A stretch of 64,000 bases of DNA, taken from the NCBI GenBank assembly GCA_019116705.1, contig DXBF01000007.1, forward strand, positions 1-64,000, given 5' to 3'. How positions within the stretch are numbered: the first letter of the stretch is position 1; each line of letters begins with the position of its first letter. Below are positions 17,757 through 25,973 of this stretch, piece after piece. The notes under the pieces were generated by a model. It worked only from the letters and a program-made list of their open reading frames with translations. It did no database searches and was not told the origin of the DNA. Position numbers and translations under genes: made by a program. The DNA is from Candidatus Gemmiger avistercoris. Its GTDB lineage: Bacteria; Bacillota; Clostridia; Oscillospirales; Ruminococcaceae.

Positions 17757-19535
17757 TCAATCGAGCGGATAAATGCAGTCGTCGCTGGCATAGCCCTCCA
17801 GCTGGCCGGAGGTCAGCACATGGGACCAGTCTGCGCCCCCGGCGTCGTCGACCTCTTCCAGAACGGTCAGGATCTCGCCCGCGGGCACGGCGCCCAGGCT
17901 TTCGTACTCGTCGCCGGGGCCGCTGCGCAGGATGAGCCCGTCGGCTGCCTGGACCTGGGGCAGCGCCGCAGGTTCGGGTTCGGCGGTGGGCGACGGCGTG
18001 GGGGCGGCGGCCGGGTTGGCTTCCTGCCATGCGGCATAGGCGGCGAAATCTTCGCTCGTGTGCAGTTCGCGCCCGTCGCGCCCGATCCACATCCGCTGGC
18101 CCCTGTTCTGGGGCTGGATCACGGCGAAGCCTTCGCGGAACAGGCCGGTAAGGGGTTCGCTGTCGCTGTCGACAAGGGAATTGCGCACCGCGCTGTAACC
18201 ATCGGGCAGGGTAAAGACGGTCTCGCCGCTCTCGTCGATCACATCGCCGCTGCCAGTGGCAAAGAGCCCTTCGCCCAGATGGGACAACGGTGTCTGGACC
18301 GGCTCAAAGGCCAGCTCGCCCTCGGTGCTGATCAGGCCGTAGTAGCCGTTTTGCAGCGCCACGATCCAGTGGCTGTCGTAGCCGGTGAACGCAAAGTCGA
18401 TATTCGCGATCCCCAGTTCGCCGTCTTCCTTCAGGGTGTGCCAGTTGCTGTCCACCAGGTAAAAGCCTTCCATGCCAAGGTACTGCTCGTTTGCGTTGAC
18501 AAGGTTGCGCCCGTCCACAAAGCGGTCGCCGCAATACGCGATCACAACGCGATCGGGGTCGTCGGCCAAACTGTAGCCGAAACCGGTGTATTCATACGGG
18601 TCCAGCGGGGTGATGGTGTTGGTGGGGCGGTGGTAGACGGCGGCGATGGCGATGCCGTCCTCCTCGCTTTCGGCAAAGCGGTGGTCCATATAGCGGATCA
18701 GGTAGGTGTCGAATTTGGGATCGTTGACGGCGATGCTCTCTGCGCCGCCGGAATCCATCGTGAACAGCAGGTCGCCGTTCTCGTCATAGACGTCGAAGTA
18801 GGTCAGGCCCGACGATTCCCTGTACAGCGGGGCGACGCCTTCACTGTAATGCATATGATCAAGATACGGCAGCGCCGCGGGGGAATACCCCTCCTCCTGA
18901 CTGATGAGGGTGGCGTTCTCCTCGGCGTCCAGCCAGTACAGGCTCTGGAAGGTGCCGTTGTAGGTCTTTTCCTCCACCCAGGCCAGCACCTTGCCGCTGC
19001 CCATGCGGCTCAGATAGCGGTAGGGCCCGCCGGTAAACTGCAGCTCCCCCTCGGTGTTGATAAGGTTGTAGGTGACTTCCTCGTCGCTGGCGCCGTGCTT
19101 TACGCCGTCAAAGGAAAGGCCCGGGATCCCTTCGTCCCGATTGGTGACCGAGAAAAAGTCCTCCTCGCCCACGTCCCGCTCTACCGTGCGCACCACGGCA
19201 TACCCTTCGTGGAAGGGGAAGCCGTAATCGTACCCTTCGGGCAGTGTGCAGGCGATCTCACCGTCAGCCGTGATGTAGGCGTTTTCCTGCTTGCCGCCGG
19301 GCAGCGTGACGCGGGCGAAGGCCAGCCCTTCGCTGAAATCCCCCATCGGCACGGCTTCCAGGAAATCCGGCTCCTCTTCGCTTGCCGCCGGGGCGGAAGC
19401 GGCCGTCCGGGAGACCGCCCCGGCCGCGGAAACAGAGCCTGCGGACGATACAGGGCTCACGCTGGCCGTGGTGGTGGTGCAGGCGGTCAGCAGCAGGGCG
19501 GACAATGCCAGGGACAGGGCGTTCATCTTGCGCAT
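17757..19535 (-). CDS. WG-repeat lipoprotein with C-terminal SH3-like domain
   Basis: 592 residues. Signal peptide and lipobox in MRKMNALSLALSALLLTAC, GGAGG before the ATG at 19535. The mature chain has repeated units of the WG (KWG) leptospira-type repeat: FSEGLAFARVTLPGGKQ, YGFPFHEGYAVVRT, GYYGLISTEGELAFEPVQ, LFREGFAVIQPQN, MWIGRDGRELH. After a Pro/Thr-rich stalk (about 500-520) comes a bacterial SH3 domain: ADGLILRSGPGDEYESLGAV, GEILTVLEE. Such proteins bind surfaces or partners. Located 37 bases upstream of the PP2C gene, it may belong to the same transcript. Confidence 0.8.
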   Translation of the reverse strand: MRKMNALSLALSALLLTACTTTTASVSPVSSAGSVSAAGAVSRTAASAPAASEEEPDFLEAVPMGDFSEGLAFARVTLPGGKQENAYITADGEIACTLPEGYDYGFPFHEGYAVVRTVERDVGEEDFFSVTNRDEGIPGLSFDGVKHGASDEEVTYNLINTEGELQFTGGPYRYLSRMGSGKVLAWVEEKTYNGTFQSLYWLDAEENATLISQEEGYSPAALPYLDHMHYSEGVAPLYRESSGLTYFDVYDENGDLLFTMDSGGAESIAVNDPKFDTYLIRYMDHRFAESEEDGIAIAAVYHRPTNTITPLDPYEYTGFGYSLADDPDRVVIAYCGDRFVDGRNLVNANEQYLGMEGFYLVDSNWHTLKEDGELGIANIDFAFTGYDSHWIVALQNGYYGLISTEGELAFEPVQTPLSHLGEGLFATGSGDVIDESGETVFTLPDGYSAVRNSLVDSDSEPLTGLFREGFAVIQPQNRGQRMWIGRDGRELHTSEDFAAYAAWQEANPAAAPTPSPTAEPEPAALPQVQAADGLILRSGPGDEYESLGAVPAGEILTVLEEVDDAGGADWSHVLTSGQLEGYASDDCIYPLD

Positions 19536-19672
19536 GGGGCTCCTCCTTCTTGTTGGCGGCGCGGGGACGTTTGTGGCGCCCCCCGCCGCGCGCGTTCCGC
19601 TTTTCCTGACTGAAGTGTACCATCCGCCGCGCGCGGCACGCCATATTTCGCGCAAAACTGGGCGCTTTTTGC

Positions 19673-19728
19673 GCAAAAGAGGAAAAGCCGCCCGGCGTCC
19701 CGCTTTTGCGGGACGCCGGGCGGCAAAT
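19673..19728. terminator. Terminator cassette, copy 1 of a duplicated 56-bp unit
   Basis: GCCGCCCGGCGTCCCGC (19687-19703) pairs with GCGGGACGCCGGGCGGC (19708-19724) around TTTT; on the minus strand TTTTCC follows, so it ends the 19747-20430 gene. The same 56 bases with one change occur at 20565-20620. Confidence 0.8.
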
Positions 19729-19746
19729 CAGGCGCGGAGGGGCTGG

Positions 19747-20430
19747 TCACATAAAGCCTTCCACCATGCTCTGAAAAATCAGGTCGTAACGCTGGAGGAT
19801 CACCTCATCCCGAGACGGATCATACAGGCAAATGCTGCTGGGGTTGGTGAAAACAGCGTCCACAGAGGACGCTCCGTACCAGGCCCGGCCACCGTCCTCC
19901 GTGGTATCTTCCCGATCCACCAGTTGCGCCTCCTCGTAGTCTCCGATAAACAAATGGCGGAACCCCTCCTTGATTTCTTCGGGAAGGTTGTCTGCCAGGG
20001 TATTGGTTCCGGCCCAGCAATAATCATCGTAGGGTTCCCCCTCATAGGCCAGGGGAGCCTCCTCCTCGGATTGGTACATGATCTGACGGAACTCATCTTT
20101 CGGCTCGCCCAGCGCGGCGCGGATCTCTTTGAGGCCGGTCTCTTCATCGACCGAAAGATCCCCGACCACCGCAGCCAGCTGTCCGTCCCCAAAGGAAAGC
20201 TCCACCTTCCGGGCATCCAGTCCAAAGATCTTAGTATCCTGGATCTCGATCCAATCATCGGTGGACGAGTAATCAGCGCCCGCCTTTTCCAAATCGGCGA
20301 TCACCTCGTCGTAGGTGCGGTCCCAGGGAAATTCGGGTGCCTGCACCTCTCCGTTCACCAACCCCTTTGGCTGGCAGGCGGTCAGCATCAGCGAGAGCAA
20401 AGCCACCGGCAGGAATTTCAGTTTATGCAT
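19747..20430 (-). CDS. Lipoprotein of unknown function
   Basis: 227 residues with signal peptide and lipobox in MHKLKFLPVALLSLMLTAC, GGAGG before the ATG. The mature part is acidic with a repeated two-lobe look (WDRTYDEVIADLEKAGADYS, KEIRAALGEPKDEFRQIMY) resembling small exported proteins that pack alpha-beta units such as PepSY or BamE-like folds, but no family can be named. Bounded on both sides by near-identical terminator cassettes, so it forms its own transcription unit. Confidence 0.75.
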   Translation of the reverse strand: MHKLKFLPVALLSLMLTACQPKGLVNGEVQAPEFPWDRTYDEVIADLEKAGADYSSTDDWIEIQDTKIFGLDARKVELSFGDGQLAAVVGDLSVDEETGLKEIRAALGEPKDEFRQIMYQSEEEAPLAYEGEPYDDYCWAGTNTLADNLPEEIKEGFRHLFIGDYEEAQLVDREDTTEDGGRAWYGASSVDAVFTNPSSICLYDPSRDEVILQRYDLIFQSMVEGFM

Positions 20431-20564
20431 AGATTTCCTCCTTTTGGGGCGTGGCAGGGGGAAGACAACCATTTACCCATTGCACCAGTCCCATTTTTTT
20501 GGTCAAAGTGTAGCACCCGCGACGCCCAGGCACAACATTCGGGACAAAACCGGATGCTTTTTGA

Positions 20565-20620
20565 GCAAAAGAGGAAAAGCCGCCCGGCGCCCCGCTTTTG
20601 CGGGACGCCGGGCGGCAAAT
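20565..20620. terminator. Terminator cassette, copy 2
   Basis: Same hairpin as at 19673-19728, with one T/C change in the left arm at 20590. On the minus strand it ends the ROK gene that stops at 20695. Flanks on the left side (GCTTTTTG-GCAAAAGAGG) are also similar between copies, so the whole unit was duplicated. Confidence 0.75.
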
Positions 20621-20694
20621 AGCGCGCCGGGGGGCGTATAAAGCGCTGCGCCCTGCGTGCAAAAACAGCGCCGCAGGCCGCAGGGGCGGCGGGG

Positions 20695-21903
20695 TCACGA
20701 GCGGTCGCAGATGAACAGGCGGTCGATGGCCAGGGCCGCGGCCCCCACCGCGGCGCGGGCGGGGTGGAATTCCAGGATCTCCACATCCTCGGAGTTCTGT
20801 TTGTCCACGAAGGTCAGCTGGGATTCGATCCCCGCTTTCAGTTCGCTTTTCAGGATCTCGTGCTGGAACATGCGGCTGTGCAGGTAGAGCTTTTCGGTGC
20901 CCATGATGATGGCCAGGTTGGCGGCGGCCACGGCCAGGTAGCGCACGGCCTCCCGCAGTTCCTGGATGACCAGCGTGTCCCCCAGCTGGTAGGCGGTCAG
21001 CACCGTCTGCAGCGTGATGTCCTCCGCGCGGCCGGCCAGGCTGCGCAGGGCCGAGTGCGGCGCCGAAGCATAGATGATGCGGGCTTTTTTGATGATCCAG
21101 TCCTCGCTGGCGTAGGTCTGCAGGCAGCCCACTTTGCCGCACTCGCAGCGCTGGCCGTCGGGGTTGGAGATGGTGTGCCCGATCTCGCCGGAAATATAGC
21201 TGCCGCCGGTCAGCATGCCGCCCTTGAATTCGGAGCAGAAGATGCCCGGCCCCACGTGCAGAAAGACGAAATTCTCCGGGCAGGACTGTATGTCGAACAG
21301 GTAGCGCTCATAGGCCATGGCGCGGACGTTGTTTTCCGCCGTGACGGGCTGGTCCAGCCCGTCGGCGACGGCGCGCAGGTTGAAGGCGTCCCACTGCGGC
21401 GCGTGGGAGACCATGCCCCCCGTCTGCGCATTCAGGTGGCCGGGCAGGGCGATGCCCACCCCCACCACCCGCCCGCCCAATTCGGGGCGGCGGTCCAGCA
21501 GCTGCCGCACGCCCAGGCAGAGCGTCTCGTTCACCCGGCGGATCTGCTCCTCGGTGGGCGCATAGCACAGCTCCTCCAGCACATGCCCGGCCAGGTCGGT
21601 CAGGCAGAAGCGGAAATGCCGCACGCCGATCTCCGCCCCCACGGCAAAGCGGGCGTCCGGGCGGATGCCGAGCAGCTGGCGGCGGCGGCCCGGCGCGCCG
21701 TCCTCCTGCGTGTCCGCCTTGCCCAGTTCCCGCACGATGTCCTGCTCGATCAGGCGGGCGGTGATCCCGGTCACCATCGAGCGCGGCAGGTTCAGATCCT
21801 GGCCGATCTCCGAGCGGGAGACCGGCTGGTTGCGAAAGATATACCGCAGCACGCGGGCGTGGTTGGAAAGCTGCCGCACATTTCCCCAGGACTTTGTTGC
21901 CAT
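20695..21903 (-). CDS. ROK-family transcriptional repressor (XylR/NagC-like)
   Basis: 402 residues. N-terminal winged helix-turn-helix: NHARVLRYIFRNQPVSRSEI, LNLPRSMVTGITARLIEQ. Then the ROK sugar-kinase-like domain with VGAEIGVRHFRF, GVGIALPGHLNAQTG, ENNVRAMAYERY, GEIGHTISNP and the zinc-binding CECGKVGCLQTYASE. The family binds free sugars and releases palindromic operators with TTAGTTT/AAACTAA ends. It lies 16 bases after the DUF4838 gene in one operon, and such elements occur upstream of that operon (23881-23906). Start at 21903 follows a GGAA-type site. Confidence 0.9.
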   Translation of the reverse strand: MATKSWGNVRQLSNHARVLRYIFRNQPVSRSEIGQDLNLPRSMVTGITARLIEQDIVRELGKADTQEDGAPGRRRQLLGIRPDARFAVGAEIGVRHFRFCLTDLAGHVLEELCYAPTEEQIRRVNETLCLGVRQLLDRRPELGGRVVGVGIALPGHLNAQTGGMVSHAPQWDAFNLRAVADGLDQPVTAENNVRAMAYERYLFDIQSCPENFVFLHVGPGIFCSEFKGGMLTGGSYISGEIGHTISNPDGQRCECGKVGCLQTYASEDWIIKKARIIYASAPHSALRSLAGRAEDITLQTVLTAYQLGDTLVIQELREAVRYLAVAAANLAIIMGTEKLYLHSRMFQHEILKSELKAGIESQLTFVDKQNSEDVEILEFHPARAAVGAAALAIDRLFICDRS

Positions 21904-21919
21904 CAAGCCAGTTCCTTTC

Positions 21920-23806
21920 CTATCGGGGCATGTCCAGCGTGAATCCTGTGTATTTGGTGGCCACTTCCAGCACGCGGTAAACGTCCAGATAGGGCTGGAA
22001 CTCCATCTCGTGCCGGCGGATATGATCCATGACTGCATTCCATTGCTGCTGCGCCCGGTTTTCTTCGCCCTGCGCCAGCGCGGCCAGGGCCTCTACCATT
22101 AGTCTACAGTATCCGGCGTGATAGTCAAGCAGTTGCCAGGCAATTTTGTGCAGATCGGTGCAAAGTGTCTGTTTTTCGGCGGCCAGCGCCCGCAGCGCTT
22201 CGGCGGCGTCCGCCGCCCGGCGGAACCGTGCGGCCAGCGCCGCGTCCTGCCGGGGGCCGATGCCGTTGAAGTAATCCGCCGAGCTGAGCGCCGAGAGCCG
22301 CTCCAGCGCGTCGCGCGCTTCGGCGGCGCCGGCGCCGTACAGCGCCGTGAAATATTCTTCCTGCAGGGCCTGCGGGTCCAGCGTGCGGTCCCACAGCATG
22401 CGCCCCATCACATAGTTGGGCCAGGCGTTGGGCAGCGCCGCGCGCAGTTCCTGGCAGCTGCAGTAGCCGTTGAGCCCCAGTTCCGGCAGCGCGCCGATGT
22501 CCTGCGCGATGACCCGCGCGATGGCGCAGTACCCCAGGTCCCCGTAGTGGGCCCTGCCCAGCGGATAGTCGTAGACGAAGGCGTCCACCCGGCAGCGCTC
22601 CTGCCAGGCCCGCAGGAAGGCCAGGTTCTCCTCCACCGTTTCCGGCAGGCGGATGCGGTTGCGGCGGAAGGCGGGCAGCGGCGGCAGCGCGCCGTGGTCG
22701 GCGTAGGAGCGCTCGAACGTGCGGGAGATGGGGGCGAACATCAGCGTGAAGCGCTCGGGGTGTTCCAGGACGGCGTGCTCCGGCGGCCACAGCAGTTCCT
22801 GGTACAGCAGGAAGGCGATGCGGGTGCCGAGCCCCCGCCGGGTCAGTTCGGCGTCGATCTCGTTGAGCAGGCCCACATACTGGTCCGAGAGGGTGGTGCG
22901 GCGGCAGGCGTCGCACTCGCAGATGTTGTTGTACTCGTCCGCCAGCCACACATGCAGGTAGTCCACCTCCGGGTGGGCCCCGGCGTAGTCCGCCACGCTC
23001 TGCACAAAGGCGCGGCGGGCGGCGGGGTTGGAATAGCACAGGTTGGTGTTGGAGGGCACGCCCTGCCAGAACTCCCGCCTGCCGTCCACCTCGGCCAGCA
23101 GCGGGCGCTGCGCGCCGGTGGGGGCGGGCAGTTTGGCGCACACATGCTCAAAGCCGATGGCCTTGCAGGTCCAGCCGTGGCCCGCCCGGTGGTGCAGCAG
23201 GCCACGCCGCGCAATGGCCGCGTCGATCTGGCGGTACATCCGCTGCAGTTCCGCCTCGCTGCGGGGGGCGGGGGCCAGCAGCGGGTTGTATTTGTGGGCG
23301 TACCAGTTCTGCAAAAAGGCTTCCGGCTCCAGGTGCTGCACAAAAAAGCTGTTGCAGCCGATCTTGGGCAGCCAGTCGATGAAATCCAGGATATTCTCCA
23401 GGCTGTCCGCCCCTTCGATGCACACGCCGCGGTGGCGGCAGGCGGCGGCCTCCTGCAAGTCGGCGCGCAGGTCCTCCGGCCGCAGGGCGGGCACCGCCTC
23501 GTGCCGGCGCCCGGGCATCAGGAAGCGGCACCCCAGGTGGTGCAGCAGCCGGTAGGCCCCCAGCAGCACCGAGCGGGCGTTGCTGCCGGTGACGGCGATG
23601 CGCCCCGGCCGGGCCTGCACGTGGAACCAGTCGTCCAGCGCGGCGTCCCACCCGGGGGCGGGGTGCGGCGGGGGCTGCACGTCCAGTTCCACTTCGATCG
23701 CCGCCGTCGCGCCGGCCAGCATCCGCGTCAGGTAGCGGGTAAGCTCTTCCCGGGCGTAGAGCACGGGCGGCTCCGGCCGCGCGGCAGAGAAGGTCAGTTG
23801 TACCAC
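21920..23806 (-). CDS. DUF4838-type putative glycoside hydrolase
   Basis: 628 residues, no signal peptide. GTG start with AAGGAG eight bases upstream. An N-terminal alpha/beta domain like those preceding GH20/GH67 enzymes (REELTRYLTRMLAGATAA, GSNARSVLLGAYRLLHHLGC) is followed by a barrel region: RHRGVCIEGADSLENILDFI, YLHVWLADEYNNICECDAC, and FVYDYPLGRAHYGDLGY. HVWLADE and the CEC-AC zinc-like pair are conserved landmarks of the DUF4838 group; the Asp/Glu in LADEYNN may be catalytic. Expected to cleave a uronic-acid or hexosamine glycoside inside the cell. Transcribed with the ROK repressor, divergent from a sugar ABC importer. Confidence 0.7.
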   Translation of the reverse strand: MVQLTFSAARPEPPVLYAREELTRYLTRMLAGATAAIEVELDVQPPPHPAPGWDAALDDWFHVQARPGRIAVTGSNARSVLLGAYRLLHHLGCRFLMPGRRHEAVPALRPEDLRADLQEAAACRHRGVCIEGADSLENILDFIDWLPKIGCNSFFVQHLEPEAFLQNWYAHKYNPLLAPAPRSEAELQRMYRQIDAAIARRGLLHHRAGHGWTCKAIGFEHVCAKLPAPTGAQRPLLAEVDGRREFWQGVPSNTNLCYSNPAARRAFVQSVADYAGAHPEVDYLHVWLADEYNNICECDACRRTTLSDQYVGLLNEIDAELTRRGLGTRIAFLLYQELLWPPEHAVLEHPERFTLMFAPISRTFERSYADHGALPPLPAFRRNRIRLPETVEENLAFLRAWQERCRVDAFVYDYPLGRAHYGDLGYCAIARVIAQDIGALPELGLNGYCSCQELRAALPNAWPNYVMGRMLWDRTLDPQALQEEYFTALYGAGAAEARDALERLSALSSADYFNGIGPRQDAALAARFRRAADAAEALRALAAEKQTLCTDLHKIAWQLLDYHAGYCRLMVEALAALAQGEENRAQQQWNAVMDHIRRHEMEFQPYLDVYRVLEVATKYTGFTLDMPR

Positions 23807-23880
23807 AGTGAAGACTCCTTTTCCTATATAGTAGGCCCGCGGCAGCGCGGGCGGGGTTGGCGAACGGAGGGCCTGCCTGC

Positions 23881-23906
23881 TTAGTTTATTTATATTACAT
23901 AACTAA
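23881..23906. promoter_or_regulatory. ROK-type operator
   Basis: TTAGTT (23881-23886) and AACTAA (23901-23906) form an inverted repeat with an AT-rich centre, the same ends and about the same length as the known Bacillus XylR operator. It lies 75-100 bases upstream of the GTG start of the DUF4838-ROK operon. Confidence 0.6.
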
Positions 23907-24038
23907 ATAGACGGGAATTTCGGGATTTTGAGGTCATTATAACGCAAAACTGCCGGAACGTAAAGAGAACGTATTGCACAGAAAATAAACTAAATATTTG
24001 GATAATCCGCTAAATTTATTTATTTTTGTGAAATAATA

Positions 24039-24067
24039 TAGACAAGTGGACGAACAGGATATATAAT
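24039..24067 (+). promoter_or_regulatory. Promoter of the sugar ABC importer operon
   Basis: TAGACA (24039-24044), 17 bases, TATAAT (24062-24067). Imperfect ROK-like elements lie just upstream and a TTAGTTAGTT lies downstream, where a bound repressor would block transcription. Confidence 0.65.
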
Positions 24068-24153
24068 TGCAATAACAAAGCGGGCCGGCCCGCGCCGGCT
24101 TAGTTAGTTCTGCAATGTAAACAAAAAGAAAGGGAACCCGGGAGGTGCTCCAC

Positions 24154-25059
24154 ATGCATGCACAGCGGAGAAGAAAACAATATCTCTGGTGCTGGATCTT
24201 CGTTCTGCCCACCACCTTGTTTTACGCCGGCTTCCAGGCGTGGCCGATCCTCTCCAGTTTTTACTACTCGATGCTGGACTGGTCGGGCATCAGCAGTTCC
24301 AAGACCTTTGTGGGCCTGGCCAACTTTGCCGAACTGCTGCAGGACCCCTGGTTCTGGAACGCCTTTGCCAACAGCTTCAGGTACATGGTGTTCTCGGTGC
24401 CGCCGCTGATCGTCGTCTCGCTGCTGCTGGCGGTCCTGCTGAACGAGCAGACGCTGCGCGGCCGCGGCGCCTTCCGCACCATGTTCTTCCTGCCGGTGGT
24501 CACCACGGCGTCCATCGTGGGCATCATCATGCAGTTCATCTGGAGCCCCACGGGCGCCATCAACGCGCTGATCCAGCTGTTCGGCGTGGAGCGGGCGGTC
24601 AACTTTCTGGGCCAGGCGGGCACCGCGCTGCCCACCGTCGCCTTCATCGGCGTGTGGAAGGACGTGGGCATCTACATGATCTACTGGCTGGCCGCGCTGC
24701 AGAGCGTGCCCCGGGACGTGGTGGAAGCCGCCGAGATCGACGGCGCCAACAAGTGGAAGGTGTTCTGGAAGATCACCGTCCCCATCATCCTGCCCATCGC
24801 CGGGGTCATCACGCTGCTGGCGGTCATCAACTCCCTCAAGGTGTTCGACATCGTCCAGACCATGACCGGCGGCGGCCCCTACTTCGCCACCGACGTGATG
24901 GGCACCTTCGTCTACCGCACCGCCTACGAAAGTTCGGTGGGCATGCCGCGGCTGGGCTACGCCAGCGCCGCCGCCATGCTGTTCGGCTTTACGGTCATCC
25001 TGATCGGCGTGGCGGGCAACGCGCTCAAGGGGCGCATCGCGCGCCACCGCGTGGACTGA
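24154..25059 (+). CDS. Carbohydrate ABC importer permease (MalF/UgpA type)
   Basis: 301 residues with six membrane helices. Start ATG 24154 with GGGAGG upstream; a GTG nine bases before is in frame but lies within that site. The cytoplasmic EAA loop is VEAAEIDGANKWKVFWKITV, which docks on the ATPase. Partner permease and binding protein follow, but no ATPase gene, so a shared MsmX-like ATPase encoded elsewhere is expected. Substrate probably an oligosaccharide handled by the divergent DUF4838 enzyme. Confidence 0.92.
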   Translation: MHAQRRRKQYLWCWIFVLPTTLFYAGFQAWPILSSFYYSMLDWSGISSSKTFVGLANFAELLQDPWFWNAFANSFRYMVFSVPPLIVVSLLLAVLLNEQTLRGRGAFRTMFFLPVVTTASIVGIIMQFIWSPTGAINALIQLFGVERAVNFLGQAGTALPTVAFIGVWKDVGIYMIYWLAALQSVPRDVVEAAEIDGANKWKVFWKITVPIILPIAGVITLLAVINSLKVFDIVQTMTGGGPYFATDVMGTFVYRTAYESSVGMPRLGYASAAAMLFGFTVILIGVAGNALKGRIARHRVD

Positions 25060-25083
25060 GTGCAGAAAGGGAGGTCGCGTTTT

Positions 25084-25923
25084 ATGGCAGCAAAGGTTCG
25101 CCGCATTTCCGCCAAATGCGTATTGTATGCTTTCCTGATCGTGGCGGCGGTCATTTGGATGTACCCCTTCGTCTGGATGCTGACGGCCTCGTTCAAGACC
25201 CAGGATGAATTCTGGGGCAGCGGGCTGAACATCTTCCCCCAGCACCCCACGCTGGAAAACTTCGTCCGTTCCTGGAACAACGCCAATTTCAGCCAGTACT
25301 TCCTCAACACCATCATCGTCACGGTCTGCGCCGTCGTCATCGTGCTGATGTGTACTTCGGCCGCCGGGTACGTGCTCGGGCGCTACGCTTTCCCCGGCAA
25401 AAAGGCGCTGCTGGGCGTGTTCATGGCCAGCATCACCATCCCGCTGACCTTCACCATCATCCCGGTGTACGAACTGCTCAACGGCATGCACCTGACCAAC
25501 AGCCTGCTGGGCCTTATCATCGCCGAGTGCGGCGGCAGCCACATCCTGTTCCTGATGCTGTTCTCCAGCTTCTATTCCGGCCTTCCCAAAGAGATGGAGG
25601 AGGCCGCCATCGTGGACGGCTGCGGCTTTTTCCAGACCTACGCGCGCATCATGTTCCCGCTGGCCAAGCCGGTCATCGTCACGGTGGTCATCATGCAGTT
25701 CATCTGGACCTGGAACAGCTTCCTGATGCCGCTGGTCCTGACGCTGAGCAAGCCGGAACTGCGCACGCTGGCCGTGGGCCTGTACGCCCTGCAGGGCGAG
25801 CATGTGGTGGACTGGACCGGCATCGCCGCCGGCGCCACCATCGCGGTGCTGCCCGTCATCGTGATCTTCATCGCCCTGCAGAAATACTTCGTAGACGGCA
25901 TTGCCGGCGCTGTAAAGAGCTGA
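25084..25923 (+). CDS. Carbohydrate ABC importer permease (MalG/UgpE type)
   Basis: 279 residues, six membrane helices (VLYAFLIVAAVIWMYPFVW first). EAA loop is MEEAAIVDGCGFFQTYARIM. GGGAGG nine bases before ATG 25084; it starts 24 bases after the first permease. Forms the heterodimeric channel with it. Confidence 0.92.
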   Translation: MAAKVRRISAKCVLYAFLIVAAVIWMYPFVWMLTASFKTQDEFWGSGLNIFPQHPTLENFVRSWNNANFSQYFLNTIIVTVCAVVIVLMCTSAAGYVLGRYAFPGKKALLGVFMASITIPLTFTIIPVYELLNGMHLTNSLLGLIIAECGGSHILFLMLFSSFYSGLPKEMEEAAIVDGCGFFQTYARIMFPLAKPVIVTVVIMQFIWTWNSFLMPLVLTLSKPELRTLAVGLYALQGEHVVDWTGIAAGATIAVLPVIVIFIALQKYFVDGIAGAVKS

Positions 25924-25973
25924 GCAATGCAGAAAATAGTTGATTCTCAGATCCAAAAAGGAGGAACCAAACC

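Larger units (their letters stand above)
23807..24153. promoter_or_regulatory. Divergent control region between the DUF4838-ROK and ABC importer operons
   Basis: 347 bases of markedly AT-rich DNA. It holds three TTAGTT/AACTAA elements: TTAGTT 23881-23886 with AACTAA 23901-23906; AATAAACTAAAT at about 23984-23995 with an imperfect partner TAAATTTATTT to about 24022; and TTAGTTAGTT at about 24100-24109. These resemble ROK/XylR operators. A sigma-A promoter for the importer is given separately. Confidence 0.6.
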
